Source of the DNA: Actinocatenispora comari
Lineage (GTDB): Bacteria > Actinomycetota > Actinomycetes > Mycobacteriales > Micromonosporaceae
NCBI RefSeq assembly: GCF_017312725.1
Contig: NZ_BOPO01000037.1
Coordinates: 37,060-101,059 of the forward strand
Reading direction: 5' to 3'
Length of the DNA stretch: 64,000 nt
Below, in pieces: positions 7,281 to 15,262 of this stretch (position 1 is its first letter; every line of letters begins with the position of its first letter). The position numbers were made by a program, and so were the translations under genes. Under the pieces are notes generated by a model that worked only from the letters and a program-made list of their open reading frames with translations, made no database searches and had not been told where the DNA came from.

Positions 7281-8507
7281 ATGACGGTCGCCGGACAGAC
7301 GCAACAGCGGACCCGTACCCGGCTGGGACGCGGGTTCCGGCTGGTGTGGTGGTCGGCGTCGGTGTCCAGCGTCGGCGACGGTGCGTTCACCGTGGCGGTC
7401 CCGTTGCTGGCGGCGTACCTGACCCGGAATCCGATCGCGGTCTCGATCGTCAGCGCGGCTGCTGCGGCGCCGTGGTTTCTGGTGGGCTTCTGGTCCGGCG
7501 CGATCGTCGACCGGCTCCCGCGTCGGGCTGTGATGATCACGGCAGATCTGCTGCGCGCCGTGTCCCTCGTTGCGCTCGTCGGTCTGGTCCTGCTGCGCGT
7601 CGCCTCTCCGGCCGCGCTGGCGGTCGTGGCGTTCCTGGTGGTGTCCGGGCAGTGCTTCTTCGACGCGGCGGCGCAGGCGTTGTTGCCGCAGGTGGTCGGG
7701 CGCGAGGGCGACACGCTGACGAAGGCGAACGGTCAGCTCTTCGCCGGCGAGACGGTGGGCAGCACGCTCGTCGGTCCGCCGCTGGGCGGGTACACGTTCG
7801 CGCTGGCTCCGTGGGCTCCGTTCGCGGTCGACGCGGTCTCGTTCGTCGCCTCGGCCAGCTTCCTCGGCGGTGTGCGGAAGGCTCCGGCGCCGGAGGTACC
7901 GGAACGGCAGAGCCTACGCAGCGCGGTGCGGGAGGGTTTCGCGTACCTGTTGCGCAGCCGCGAGCTGATGCTGTTGGCGCTGTGCCTGACCGCCTACAAC
8001 GTCGGCTACAACCTCGCGTACGCAACGCTGGTGCTGTTCGCGAAGGACAGCCTCGGCGTCAGCGACTTCGGCTTCGGCCTCCTCATCGCCGCGTCCGCCG
8101 TCGGTGCCGTGATCGCCGGCTGGGTCGCCACCCCGCTCGTTCGGCGGGTCGGTATCCGCGGTGCCGTCATCGGCGCCGGTGTGGTGCAGGCTGCGGCGTG
8201 GGTGGTCATCGCACTGACCGGGACACCGTGGATCGCCTGGGCCGGCTTCGTCCTGCTCGGCGCGGCCTCGACGCTGGTCACCGTCGCGGTCGTCTCGGCC
8301 CGGCAACAGGCCGTGCCGAACCACCTGCTCGGACGCGTCGTCTCGGCGTTCCGGCTGATCGGCAACGGTGTCGCCCCGCTCGGCTCGGTAGCCGGCGGGC
8401 TGATCGCGAGTGCCGCCGGGTTCCAAGCTCCGCTGCTCGCTGCGCCGGTACTGCTGGTCGTGGCCATGGCGGTACTGGGCATTCTGCTCGCGCGCGCTCC
8501 CCGGTAG
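7281..8507 (+). CDS. MFS transporter, exporter type
   Basis: A 408-residue polytopic membrane protein of the MFS_3/enterobactin-exporter-like group, with about 12 membrane helices. It has the cytoplasmic loop motif GAIVDRLPRRAVMI between helices 2 and 3, FFDAAAQALLPQVVGR before helix 5 and a long arginine-rich stretch between the halves. GGGAG precedes the ATG. It follows DUF397 by 46 bp and could be co-transcribed with the XRE pair. Substrate unknown. As element cargo it could give efflux-based resistance to its host. Confidence 0.9.
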   Translation: MTVAGQTQQRTRTRLGRGFRLVWWSASVSSVGDGAFTVAVPLLAAYLTRNPIAVSIVSAAAAAPWFLVGFWSGAIVDRLPRRAVMITADLLRAVSLVALVGLVLLRVASPAALAVVAFLVVSGQCFFDAAAQALLPQVVGREGDTLTKANGQLFAGETVGSTLVGPPLGGYTFALAPWAPFAVDAVSFVASASFLGGVRKAPAPEVPERQSLRSAVREGFAYLLRSRELMLLALCLTAYNVGYNLAYATLVLFAKDSLGVSDFGFGLLIAASAVGAVIAGWVATPLVRRVGIRGAVIGAGVVQAAAWVVIALTGTPWIAWAGFVLLGAASTLVTVAVVSARQQAVPNHLLGRVVSAFRLIGNGVAPLGSVAGGLIASAAGFQAPLLAAPVLLVVAMAVLGILLARAPR

Positions 8508-8545
8508 CGATTCCCGAAATTCCCCGAAGTTACTCCTGAGTAGCG

Positions 8546-8589
8546 TTGCACCGTGCATATCTACGTCGCTAGAGTCGTGCATATCTACA
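8546..8589 (+). promoter_or_regulatory. pra promoter with two operators
   Basis: TTGCAC (8546-8551) and TAGAGT (8570-8575) are separated by 18 bp, a good vegetative-type promoter. One operator (8552-8565, CGTGCATATCTACG) fills the spacer and a second (8576-8589, last base changed) covers the probable start point. They are 24 bp apart, so they lie on roughly the same face of the helix. In pSAM2 the pra promoter is the target of the KorSA repressor, and this arrangement looks equivalent. Confidence 0.8.
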
Positions 8590-8661
8590 GAACAAGTAGA
8601 TCGGACACGGCGAACGAGCCGTAGAAGCCCGATGCAGGGCACGAGTAGAGGAGTGGTTGCA

Positions 8662-9090
8662 GTGCTGGAGCGCGGTACGCGGTTCCCGACTCCGTTCGAG
8701 ATCGCCTTCCCGAAGGGCCTGCTGCAGAACGGTTCGGTGGTGCCGGACTACGAGTACAACCCGAACAAGAACGCGCCGAAGGTGCAGAAGCGCGACGAGG
8801 CGACGGGGCTTTTGCAGTGGAAGGCGAACGTGACCGACCCGTCGGAGACCAACGCCAAGCGGGCGTCGTTCGCACTGCTGTTCACCGCGGCGGTGCAGCC
8901 GGTGCCGGAGTCGCCGGAGCTGGCGGCGGGCACCGACATCCGGTTCATCGAGCTGGAGGGTCTGACGGCGGAGCCGCGGGTGATGGGGCAGGGCGAGTTC
9001 AAATACCTGGGCTACATCTTCCGCGCCGAGGGCTACCGCGCGGCGGTGGCGGGCGGCAAGTCGGCATCTCGTTCGGACAAGGCGGCCTGA
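8662..9090 (+). CDS. pra: Pra-like activator of replication, integration, excision
   Basis: A 142-residue protein starting at the GTG at 8662, about nine bases after AGAGGAG. GTG 8653 and ATG 8632 are in-frame alternatives. The sequence pattern (TPFEIAFPKGLLQNGSVVPD, ATGLLQWKANVTDPSE, FALLFTAAVQPVP, RFIELEGLTAEPRV) resembles proteins annotated as plasmid replication, integration and excision activators, as in pSAM2, where Pra turns on rep, xis and int. Its double-operator promoter and position before the conjugation and replication genes fit that role. The family call is from recognition of the pattern, not from a search. Confidence 0.75.
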   Translation: MLERGTRFPTPFEIAFPKGLLQNGSVVPDYEYNPNKNAPKVQKRDEATGLLQWKANVTDPSETNAKRASFALLFTAAVQPVPESPELAAGTDIRFIELEGLTAEPRVMGQGEFKYLGYIFRAEGYRAAVAGGKSASRSDKAA

Positions 9091-9160
9091 CACAGCCGTG
9101 GGCCGGGTTGCGTGATGCGGCCCGGCCCGGGTTGGTCGGCACGGATGCGGAGGTGTGGCG

Positions 9161-9532
9161 GTGACCAAGAGGCAGGCGGCAGCGCAGTTGGCGGCGCCGG
9201 GGATCGACGCGGTCCGGGAGGCGTACCTGACGGGTGGGTCGGATGCGCAGCGCGTGGCGGCCCTGATCGAGATCGCTGGTGCTGCGGCGGCGCTGGCTCG
9301 CACGCTGGCGCGGTATCGCCACGTGGACCGGGTGGAGCTGTTCGAGCTGGTGTCGCGTAGGTCGGACGTGCTGCCGGTGCTGGGTCGCGGGCAGTGGCTC
9401 CCCACGATGACCTACCACGTGCCGGCCCCGGGCAAGCGACGCAATCGGCGGCGTGGCAACGGTTCTGCGGCTCGTCCGGTGCCGGCGGTGGTGCAGCCGG
9501 AGCTGTTCGCCTCGGCTGTGGGCGGGCGGTGA
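9161..9532 (+). CDS. Hypothetical AICE protein
   Basis: A 123-residue protein starting at GTG 9161, seven bases after GGAGG. A GTG two codons earlier is too close to the site. The N-terminal two thirds are helical (REAYLTGGSDAQRVAALIEI, then AAALARTLARYRHVDRVELF). The C-terminus is basic and proline-rich. No family recognised. Its stop overlaps the next start in a GTGA junction, the first of three genes linked this way, which implies coupled translation in the pra operon. Confidence 0.7.
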   Translation: MTKRQAAAQLAAPGIDAVREAYLTGGSDAQRVAALIEIAGAAAALARTLARYRHVDRVELFELVSRRSDVLPVLGRGQWLPTMTYHVPAPGKRRNRRRGNGSAARPVPAVVQPELFASAVGGR

Positions 9533-9732
9533 GTGCGGTGGACGACAGGGACTGGTTGGACGAGCTGGATCACCTTGCGTGGCTGGCGTGTGTGGCGTGG
9601 GACAAACTGCCGCGCTGCGCGAAGGCGGGCCGATGGGATGCGGCACGGTCGCATCTTGCGGAGGTGGTCGAGCGGGCGGAGTCGGCGGCGTACGCGCTGC
9701 GCTGCCTGGAACGTCGGGGCAGCGAGTCGTGA
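9529..9732 (+). CDS. Hypothetical small helical protein
   Basis: A 67-residue acidic protein starting at a GTG that overlaps the previous stop (GTGA). It is all helical, with DRDWLDELDHLAWLACVAWD and ARSHLAEVVERAESAAYALR. No family recognised. Tight coupling on both sides and consistent third-position G/C use support it as a real gene of the element. Confidence 0.6.
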   Translation: MSAVDDRDWLDELDHLAWLACVAWDKLPRCAKAGRWDAARSHLAEVVERAESAAYALRCLERRGSES

Positions 9733-9971
9733 CCGGCGGGCAGGCTGCGCAGGTGTCGCGGCGGGGTTCGGCGGAGGCTGCCGACGAGTTGGTGGCTGGC
9801 TGGGCGAGCGCGTGCGACGAGGTGCAGGTGGCGTTGGCGCGACTGTCGCGGTCGTTGGGCGGGCTGGCGGACGACCGGCTGTCGCGGTGGGTGGTCGAGG
9901 CGCAGCGGCCGATGGAGGAGATGTCGGCGTGGTTGGCGCAGGTGCGGCGGCATCTGAACGCGAACCGGTGA
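9729..9971 (+). CDS. Small helical protein, relative of the 10326 gene
   Basis: An 80-residue protein whose GTG start overlaps the previous stop (GTGA). The pattern WASACDEVQVALARLSRSLG, then DDRLSRWVVEAQ and a closing helix that ends in NANR, resembles the protein at 10326-10580, which suggests an ancient duplication. Function unknown. It may be a structural or spread-associated component of the conjugation module. Confidence 0.6.
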   Translation: MTGGQAAQVSRRGSAEAADELVAGWASACDEVQVALARLSRSLGGLADDRLSRWVVEAQRPMEEMSAWLAQVRRHLNANR

Positions 9972-9983
9972 AGGGCGGCGGCG

Positions 9984-10325
9984 ATGCATGTCTCTCGGCG
10001 GCTTCGGCAGGCAGCGGCGATGTCTCGCCGGGTGCGGTGGCAGGTGCGGGACTCGGTGATGGGTTCGGTGCCGGTGCGGGCGTGGATGCGGGCGACCTAC
10101 CGGACCGGCAGGACGGTGGCGTCGATGCGGTACGGGCTGCCACATCGGGGCGTGGTGGCGGTGCGGCGCTCGGGTGGCCGGACGGGGTTCGCTCGTCGGC
10201 CGGCGGGTCGGTCGGGGATGGCTCGTCCGGCGGTGGGTCGGCCGGCTGGTCCGGTCGGTCGTGGTGGCCGGTCGGCTCGTCCGGCGGGTCAGCGGAGTGT
10301 TCGTCAACAGGTGAGGAGATCAGTA
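9984..10325 (+). other. Ambiguous open stretch before the 10326 gene
   Basis: The frame of the 10326 gene stays open upstream to an ATG at 9984 and would give an arginine-rich 114-residue extension (MHVSRRLRQAAAMSRRVRW and onward). A second frame starting with GTG 9968, overlapping the previous stop, gives a Gly/Ser/Asp-rich 137-residue product ending at 10381. The first has higher third-position G+C in its first half; the second matches the GTGA pattern of its neighbours. The stretch 10190-10300 is low-complexity (repeated CGGTCGG and GGCTCGTCCGG). I cannot decide which frame, if any, is translated. Confidence 0.35.
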
Positions 10326-10580
10326 ATGGCAGACGACGCGTTGCGGCAGGTCCGGACGGCGTTGCAGGGCAAGGTGGGTAACGGTGAGGGCCTGGCGCTG
10401 GTGCGCTCGTGGATGGCGTCGGTGCAGTCGGCGCGGGACGAGGTCGCCTCGCTGGGCCGGAAGTTGTCGGTGGCGGAAGACGACTTCCTGGACCGTCCGG
10501 CCGATCAGTCCCGGGCGTGGCTGGATCGGCTGAACGACAACCTGGATCACCTGGCGCGGAAGTTGTCCGCCGGCCAGTAG
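10326..10580 (+). CDS. Small helical protein of the transfer operon
   Basis: An 84-residue protein with GTGAGGAG before its ATG. It is helical throughout: ALRQVRTALQGKVGNGEGLA, WMASVQSARDEVASLGRKLS, DRLNDNLDHLARKL. It shares the W-x-A-x2-A/D-E-V plus DD plus terminal helix pattern with the 9729 protein. The strong terminator at 10613 ends this operon. No known function. Confidence 0.7.
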   Translation: MADDALRQVRTALQGKVGNGEGLALVRSWMASVQSARDEVASLGRKLSVAEDDFLDRPADQSRAWLDRLNDNLDHLARKLSAGQ

Positions 10581-10612
10581 GCGCCAGCACAAGTCACGGA
10601 AGGTAGGGCGAG

Positions 10613-10650
10613 GGCCGCCCGTCACGCACCACGCATGCGGGCGGCCTTCT
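10613..10650 (+). terminator. Rho-independent terminator
   Basis: A nine-base-pair stem GGCCGCCCG (10613-10621) and CGGGCGGCC (10638-10646), followed by TTCTTC. It separates the pra operon from the tra/rep operon. Confidence 0.8.
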
Positions 10651-10696
10651 TCATGCCCAAACACAGTCACGCACGGTTAGCGGAGGGGTTGGGTCA

Positions 10697-12349
10697 ATGG
10701 CTACGCGGTTGGTGATGTCGAGCCGTCGCCGGACGGTGGAGGTACGCCGTTCGCTGGTGGAGGCGCTGCCGTTTTGGGTGCGGCTGCCGGTGTGGTGCGG
10801 TGTCGGCGGCTACCGGCTGGTGAAGGCCGCGATCCAGCACCCTCGTACGACTGCGGTGACGGCGACGCTGGGTACGGCGGGGGTGCTGGGTGGCCGGTGG
10901 GCGCTGGCCGGCGTGGTCTTGGCCCCGGTTGCGGCCGCGGTGGTATGGCGCATCGCGTGGCCTGCCTCGTTCGCACAGCGGGTGACGCCTCGTCTGCTGC
11001 GGTGGCAGCGCCGGTGGATCCGGTACGGGCGGCGCTGGAACGGCTGGATGATGCGGTGCCGGCTCGGTGTGTCCGACCCGGGCGGCGATGTGGTGGTGAT
11101 CCCGCAGATCCGTCGGGTGGAGGTCACCCCGGCGGCAGACCGGCTGCTGATCGACGTACCGGCCGGGTTGACGGTGGACACGATCCGGCAGCGGTCCGCC
11201 GAGCTGGCCAACGCGGCGCGGGCGCTGGACTGCCGGGTGCGGTCGACGGGTTCGCCGGGCCTGGCGTGGGTGGAGTTCCAGCGCAAGGACGTGCTGGTGG
11301 CCACCATTCCGGCGCTGCCGATCCCTCGTGCCGCGGAGGGTGAGGACCTGGTGCCGCTGGATCTGGCGGCGGTGCCGGTCGGTACCCGCGAGGACGGGAC
11401 GCCGTGGACGCTGCCGGTGCTGGGGCGGCATGTGCTGGTGGCGGGCCGGTCCCGGGCGGGGAAGGGCTCGGTGCTGTGGTCGGTGCTGCGCTACCTGGCG
11501 CCGGCGATCCGGTGCGGGCTGGTGAAGGTGTCGGGCATCGACCCGAAGGGCGGCATGGAACTGTCCATCGGCCGGCCCCTGTTCACCCGGTACGAGGCGG
11601 ACCAGCTGGAAGCCATGGTGGCGCTGTTAGAGGCGGAAGCCGACCACATGGACTGCGTCGCCTCGGAACTGGCAGGCAACGTCCGCAAGTTCACGCCCTC
11701 GATGGAACACCCGCTGCACCTGGTAGTCGTCGACGAGCTGGCGACGCTGACCGCGTACGCGCCGATGGAGGTCCGGCGCCGGGCCGAAACCGCACTCGGC
11801 AGGCTGCTGACGAAGGGTGCGGCAGTCGGCTGGGCCGTGCTGGGCCTGGTGCAGGAGCCGTCGAAGGACATCATCCCGATGCGCGGCCTGTTCACCTACC
11901 GACTCGCGCTCTGCCTGGACACCCCCTCGCAGGTCGACATGGTCTTGGGCGACGGAATGCGCGACCTCGGCGCGCTGGCCGATCAGATCTCGCTGTCGAC
12001 GCCAGGCATGGGCTACGCGCTGAGCGAGTTCGAGAAGGAACCCTTCCGCGTCCGGGCGGCCTACGTCGCCGATGACGAGATCCGGGCCATGGCCGGCGAG
12101 TACGCGCCGATCACCACCGACTCCAACGACATCGAAGACATCCCCGCAGCTCCCGTCGTCGGCGACGGCAACGAGGGCCAGGCGGACGAGACCGAACCTG
12201 CCGACGCCCGGCCGGTCGAGCCGGTGGAGGTGGTCGAGCTGGAGGAGTGCCCGCCGGCTGATGTGACGCCGGTGGTGCCGGACTCGCTACTGGCGAAGCT
12301 GCGTGGCCTGTCGGCTGCGGGCGGTTCGGACGGGACGGAGGCGGCGTGA
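10697..12349 (+). CDS. tra: FtsK/SpoIIIE-type conjugal DNA translocase (TraSA-like)
   Basis: A 550-residue protein with GGAGGGG before its ATG. Two membrane segments (about 55-85) follow a basic N-terminus. A Walker A loop GRSRAGKGS lies at 250-258 and Walker B LHLVVVDE at about 340-347. GAAVGWAVLGLVQEPSKDII follows, as in FtsK sensor regions. The last 60 residues are acidic and unstructured. Actinomycete Tra proteins of this type move double-stranded DNA between mycelial cells as a hexameric pump. The gene heads a run of overlapping genes that also encodes the Spd-like and Rep proteins, as in pSAM2-like elements. Confidence 0.92.
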   Translation: MATRLVMSSRRRTVEVRRSLVEALPFWVRLPVWCGVGGYRLVKAAIQHPRTTAVTATLGTAGVLGGRWALAGVVLAPVAAAVVWRIAWPASFAQRVTPRLLRWQRRWIRYGRRWNGWMMRCRLGVSDPGGDVVVIPQIRRVEVTPAADRLLIDVPAGLTVDTIRQRSAELANAARALDCRVRSTGSPGLAWVEFQRKDVLVATIPALPIPRAAEGEDLVPLDLAAVPVGTREDGTPWTLPVLGRHVLVAGRSRAGKGSVLWSVLRYLAPAIRCGLVKVSGIDPKGGMELSIGRPLFTRYEADQLEAMVALLEAEADHMDCVASELAGNVRKFTPSMEHPLHLVVVDELATLTAYAPMEVRRRAETALGRLLTKGAAVGWAVLGLVQEPSKDIIPMRGLFTYRLALCLDTPSQVDMVLGDGMRDLGALADQISLSTPGMGYALSEFEKEPFRVRAAYVADDEIRAMAGEYAPITTDSNDIEDIPAAPVVGDGNEGQADETEPADARPVEPVEVVELEECPPADVTPVVPDSLLAKLRGLSAAGGSDGTEAA

Positions 12350-12603
12350 TGAGTGCGGTACCGGCAGACAACGACGGGGCGCGGCTGTTTCGCATCCGGG
12401 TCCCCGGCTCGGAGAAGTCCACGGCAGTCACGGTCCGGATGACTGATGACTCGGCGTGGATCGCGATCGGGGCACGGCACCGGCGGCTTCCGCTGACCGT
12501 GCCTGAGGCGTGGGCGCTGTTCAAAGCACTGGCCGACGCCCTCGATACCGCGGGGGAGCCGCCCGCGTTCCTGTCCCGTCCCGTCAAGCGCGACACGAAG
12601 TAG
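12349..12603 (+). CDS. Hypothetical small AICE protein
   Basis: An 84-residue protein whose ATG overlaps the tra stop (TGATG); a GTG at 12346 is the alternative. It has alternating strands (FRIRVPGS, AVTVRMTDDSAWIAIGAR) and a helix (PEAWALFKALADALDTAG). No family recognised. It is coupled between tra and the DUF2637 gene. Confidence 0.7.
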   Translation: MSAVPADNDGARLFRIRVPGSEKSTAVTVRMTDDSAWIAIGARHRRLPLTVPEAWALFKALADALDTAGEPPAFLSRPVKRDTK

Positions 12604-12613
12604 AGGGGGTGTG

Positions 12614-13222
12614 ATGGCTGAGGCAAGCAAGACGCAGCGGGTGGAGGACGTCGCCCGGCTCGGGATCATGGCCGCGATCGGCGTCATGGCCGGTGCCGCG
12701 TCGTTCACGCACATGCATGACTGGACGATGCAGGCGCTCCCGCACGGGACGGCCGACTGGTTTGGCTGGGCGAACGCAGTGGCCTCGGAGCTAATGCCCA
12801 CGTGTGCGCTGTTGGAGATCCGCCGCAAGCGTCGTGCCGGCGGCTCGATCACCTACCCGGTGCTCCTGCTGGTCGCCTCCGGGCTGCTGTCGCTGGGTGC
12901 TCAGGTCTCGCAGGCAGGGGACACTCTGACCTCGAAGGGTCTGGCGGCGCTGCCGGCGGTGGCGTTCATGCTGCTGGTCAAGCTCGTGTTCTCCGGGCTC
13001 CCGAAGACCTCCGGCACGACGGAACCTGTTGCCCCGCAACAGGAACAGGCCACTGTCCCGGCCCCTGCGAAGGTGGAGCCTCCCGCTGCGCCTGCCGCTC
13101 CGGTGCCTGCCGCTCCGGCGGTGACTCGTCCGGTGCCCACGGTCCCGGCTGCTCCGGTGGCCCCGTCGGGTCCGGTCGTCCCAGGGCGCGCGAACGGCCG
13201 TCCGGTGGTGATCGGCCGATGA
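12614..13222 (+). CDS. DUF2637-type membrane protein (Spd-like)
   Basis: A 202-residue protein with AGAGGGGG before the ATG at 12614. It has about four hydrophobic helices (LGIMAAIGVMAGAASFTHMH; a central helix beginning WFGWANAVASELMPTCA; ITYPVLLLVASGLLSLGAQV; ALPAVAFMLLVKLVFSG), then a Pro/Ala-rich tail of about 65 residues. DUF2637 proteins accompany Tra and Rep in actinomycete plasmids and AICEs and are thought to help intramycelial spread. Its stop overlaps the rep start (ATGA). Confidence 0.85.
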   Translation: MAEASKTQRVEDVARLGIMAAIGVMAGAASFTHMHDWTMQALPHGTADWFGWANAVASELMPTCALLEIRRKRRAGGSITYPVLLLVASGLLSLGAQVSQAGDTLTSKGLAALPAVAFMLLVKLVFSGLPKTSGTTEPVAPQQEQATVPAPAKVEPPAAPAAPVPAAPAVTRPVPTVPAAPVAPSGPVVPGRANGRPVVIGR

Positions 13223-15012
13223 ACACCACGGACACCATGACGCTGCCCGGTCTCGGGCAAGACGACCAACCGCGTCCCGGCTCGCGGGCGGCTCGGTTGC
13301 TGCAGCCGGTCGCGAAGGACGTCGCGGTTGAGCTGGCGAAGAAGTTCGGGGTGTGCGTCAAGCCGGTGTGGCTGCGCCGGACCAACACCGCGACCGGGGA
13401 AACCGAGCTGGTGCCGGTCCCGTGCGGCGCGACCTCGGCGGCGAAGTGTGAACCGTGCGCGGAGGCGAACCGCCGGCTGCGGATGCAGCAGATCCGGGAG
13501 GGCTGGCACCTGACCGACGAGCCGGTCACCACGCCGGACGCTCCGACCGACGAACAGCGGGAGCTGGTCGAGTACCGGGCTGTCCTGGAGTTCGCCCGGA
13601 CCTCGGTGGTGATGGCCGCCGAGTGGGACCAGGTGCGCGAGCTGGACGCGGAGATCGACCAGGTAGACGAGCAGATCACCGCCGCTGGTGTCCGAGGCTC
13701 GGTGCTGCCCGGCGGTCGGAAGGACGGCACCGATCCCGACGAGTCGGCCCCTGCCCGGAAGCGGTCCACGAGGAGGCGTCAGGACGCGCCGGATCTGCCT
13801 CGGCTGCCGGTGGCGAACCGGACGATCCCGCATCCGCACATCGGGTCGGATGGGCGGGAGCACCGGGACTCGATGTTCCTGACGCTCACCCTCGGCTCGT
13901 ACGGGCCGATCCACTCCGCCTACCGCCGTCGCGGTGCGGTGCAGGTGTGCGAGTGCGGACAGCTGCACAGCCCCCACGACCCTCGCGTCGGGATCCCGGT
14001 CGACCCGGACAGCTACGACTACCGGGCCGCGGCGCTGGACTGCATCCACTTCGCCAAGGTGCTCGATCGGTTCTGGCAGAACCTCCGGCGTGCGGTCGGC
14101 TGGAACGTGCAGTACGCGGGGTCGGTGGAGATGCAGAAGCGGCTGGCCCCACACGGGCACTTCGCCGTCCGGGGCGCACTGGCCCGCAAGCTGGTCAAGC
14201 AGGTGGCCGCGGCGACCTACCACCAGGTCTGGTGGCCCGCCCATGACCAGCTGGTGTACGACCCGGACGGGGCAGTGCCGGTGTGGGACCCGGATGCCAA
14301 GACCTACCGGGACCCCGAAACTGGCGCGGCGCTGCCGACCTGGGACGAGGCGCTGGACGCTCTCGACGAGGACCCCGACGCGGAGCCTGCGCACGTGGTG
14401 CGGCTCGGCACCCTCGACGTCAAGGGCGTCCGGGGTGGCTCCGAGAGCGCCGAGAAGACGATCCGCTACATCACGAAGTACATCACCAAGGACATCACCG
14501 ACGCGGTAGCGCCGGGCTCGCGGGCGCAGGAAGACCACCTCGCCCGCCTGGCGGCCGAGCTGCAAACCCTGCCCTGCTCGCCCACCTGCGCGAACTGGCT
14601 GCTCTACGGGGTGCAGCCCAAAAACGCCAAAGCCACGGCCCGGCCGGGACGGTGCAAGGGCAAGGTGCACCAGCGGCGCACCCTCGGCTTCACCGGACGG
14701 CGGGTCCTGGTCTCCCGGCAGTGGTCGAACAAGACCCTGTCCGACCACCGGGCCGACCGGAAGGCATGGGTCAAGGCGCTACTGGCGCTTTCGGCAACCG
14801 GCGAGGCCACAGCCGGCGAGCACGACCAGGCGCCCGGCGACCCTCCGCCGTTCGAGTACGAGTTGGCCTCCCGGGACGATCCGGACGTGCCACCACCGCA
14901 CGTGCACTTCCTCCGCAAGATCGCCGAACGGCAAGCCTGGCGGGCACAACTCGACGCGGCCAAACAGCAAGTCCAGCAACAGCTTTCGGCAACGCAAACC
15001 GTTGCAGCGTAA
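13219..15012 (+). CDS. RepSA-like rolling-circle replication initiator
   Basis: A 597-residue protein. The ATG overlaps the preceding stop; a longer open frame exists only because the other frame is open. Cys residues at 69, 77 and 80 suggest a zinc site. SMFLTLTLGSYG (218-229) is motif I. PHGHFAVRG, with His 312 and 314, is the HUH metal site. YITKY (417-421) carries the candidate nicking tyrosines. These are the RepSA/pSAM2 initiator motifs, with Gly in place of the usual hydrophobic residue between the histidines. It nicks the double-strand origin so that the excised element can replicate. The origin itself was not located. Confidence 0.88.
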   Translation: MNTTDTMTLPGLGQDDQPRPGSRAARLLQPVAKDVAVELAKKFGVCVKPVWLRRTNTATGETELVPVPCGATSAAKCEPCAEANRRLRMQQIREGWHLTDEPVTTPDAPTDEQRELVEYRAVLEFARTSVVMAAEWDQVRELDAEIDQVDEQITAAGVRGSVLPGGRKDGTDPDESAPARKRSTRRRQDAPDLPRLPVANRTIPHPHIGSDGREHRDSMFLTLTLGSYGPIHSAYRRRGAVQVCECGQLHSPHDPRVGIPVDPDSYDYRAAALDCIHFAKVLDRFWQNLRRAVGWNVQYAGSVEMQKRLAPHGHFAVRGALARKLVKQVAAATYHQVWWPAHDQLVYDPDGAVPVWDPDAKTYRDPETGAALPTWDEALDALDEDPDAEPAHVVRLGTLDVKGVRGGSESAEKTIRYITKYITKDITDAVAPGSRAQEDHLARLAAELQTLPCSPTCANWLLYGVQPKNAKATARPGRCKGKVHQRRTLGFTGRRVLVSRQWSNKTLSDHRADRKAWVKALLALSATGEATAGEHDQAPGDPPPFEYELASRDDPDVPPPHVHFLRKIAERQAWRAQLDAAKQQVQQQLSATQTVAA

Positions 15013-15031
15013 GCGATCTGGGGAGGATCGA

Positions 15032-15262
15032 ATGTCCATGAAGGACGATGAGCGAGTGCTGACCGTGGAGGAAGCGGCGGCGATGATGGCGATGAGTACC
15101 CGTTACGTGCGGCGACTCGTCGCTGAGCGGCGGATCCCGTTCCACAAGGTCGGCCGGAGCGTTCGGTTACTGGCATCGGACGTGTGGGCGCACGTGCAGG
15201 CCGGGCGCGTGGAAGCCATGACGGTCTCTGACGTGTGGCGCGGGATGCGGGAGGTCGCCTGA
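15032..15262 (+). CDS. xis: Excisionase (HTH_17)
   Basis: A 76-residue protein with GGGGAGG before the ATG at 15032. The winged helix is typical of AICE Xis: LTVEEAAAMMAMSTRYVRRL, then IPFHKVGRSVRLLASDVWAH. It bends attL/attR DNA to steer the integrase to excision. Its stop overlaps the int start (TGATG), the standard xis-int arrangement. Confidence 0.92.
   Translation: MSMKDDERVLTVEEAAAMMAMSTRYVRRLVAERRIPFHKVGRSVRLLASDVWAHVQAGRVEAMTVSDVWRGMREVA

Noticed and set aside
7271..8539. A 422-codon frame overlapping the element MFS gene
   Set aside because: It is the +1-phase shadow; the true frame has 12 membrane helices and a ribosome site.
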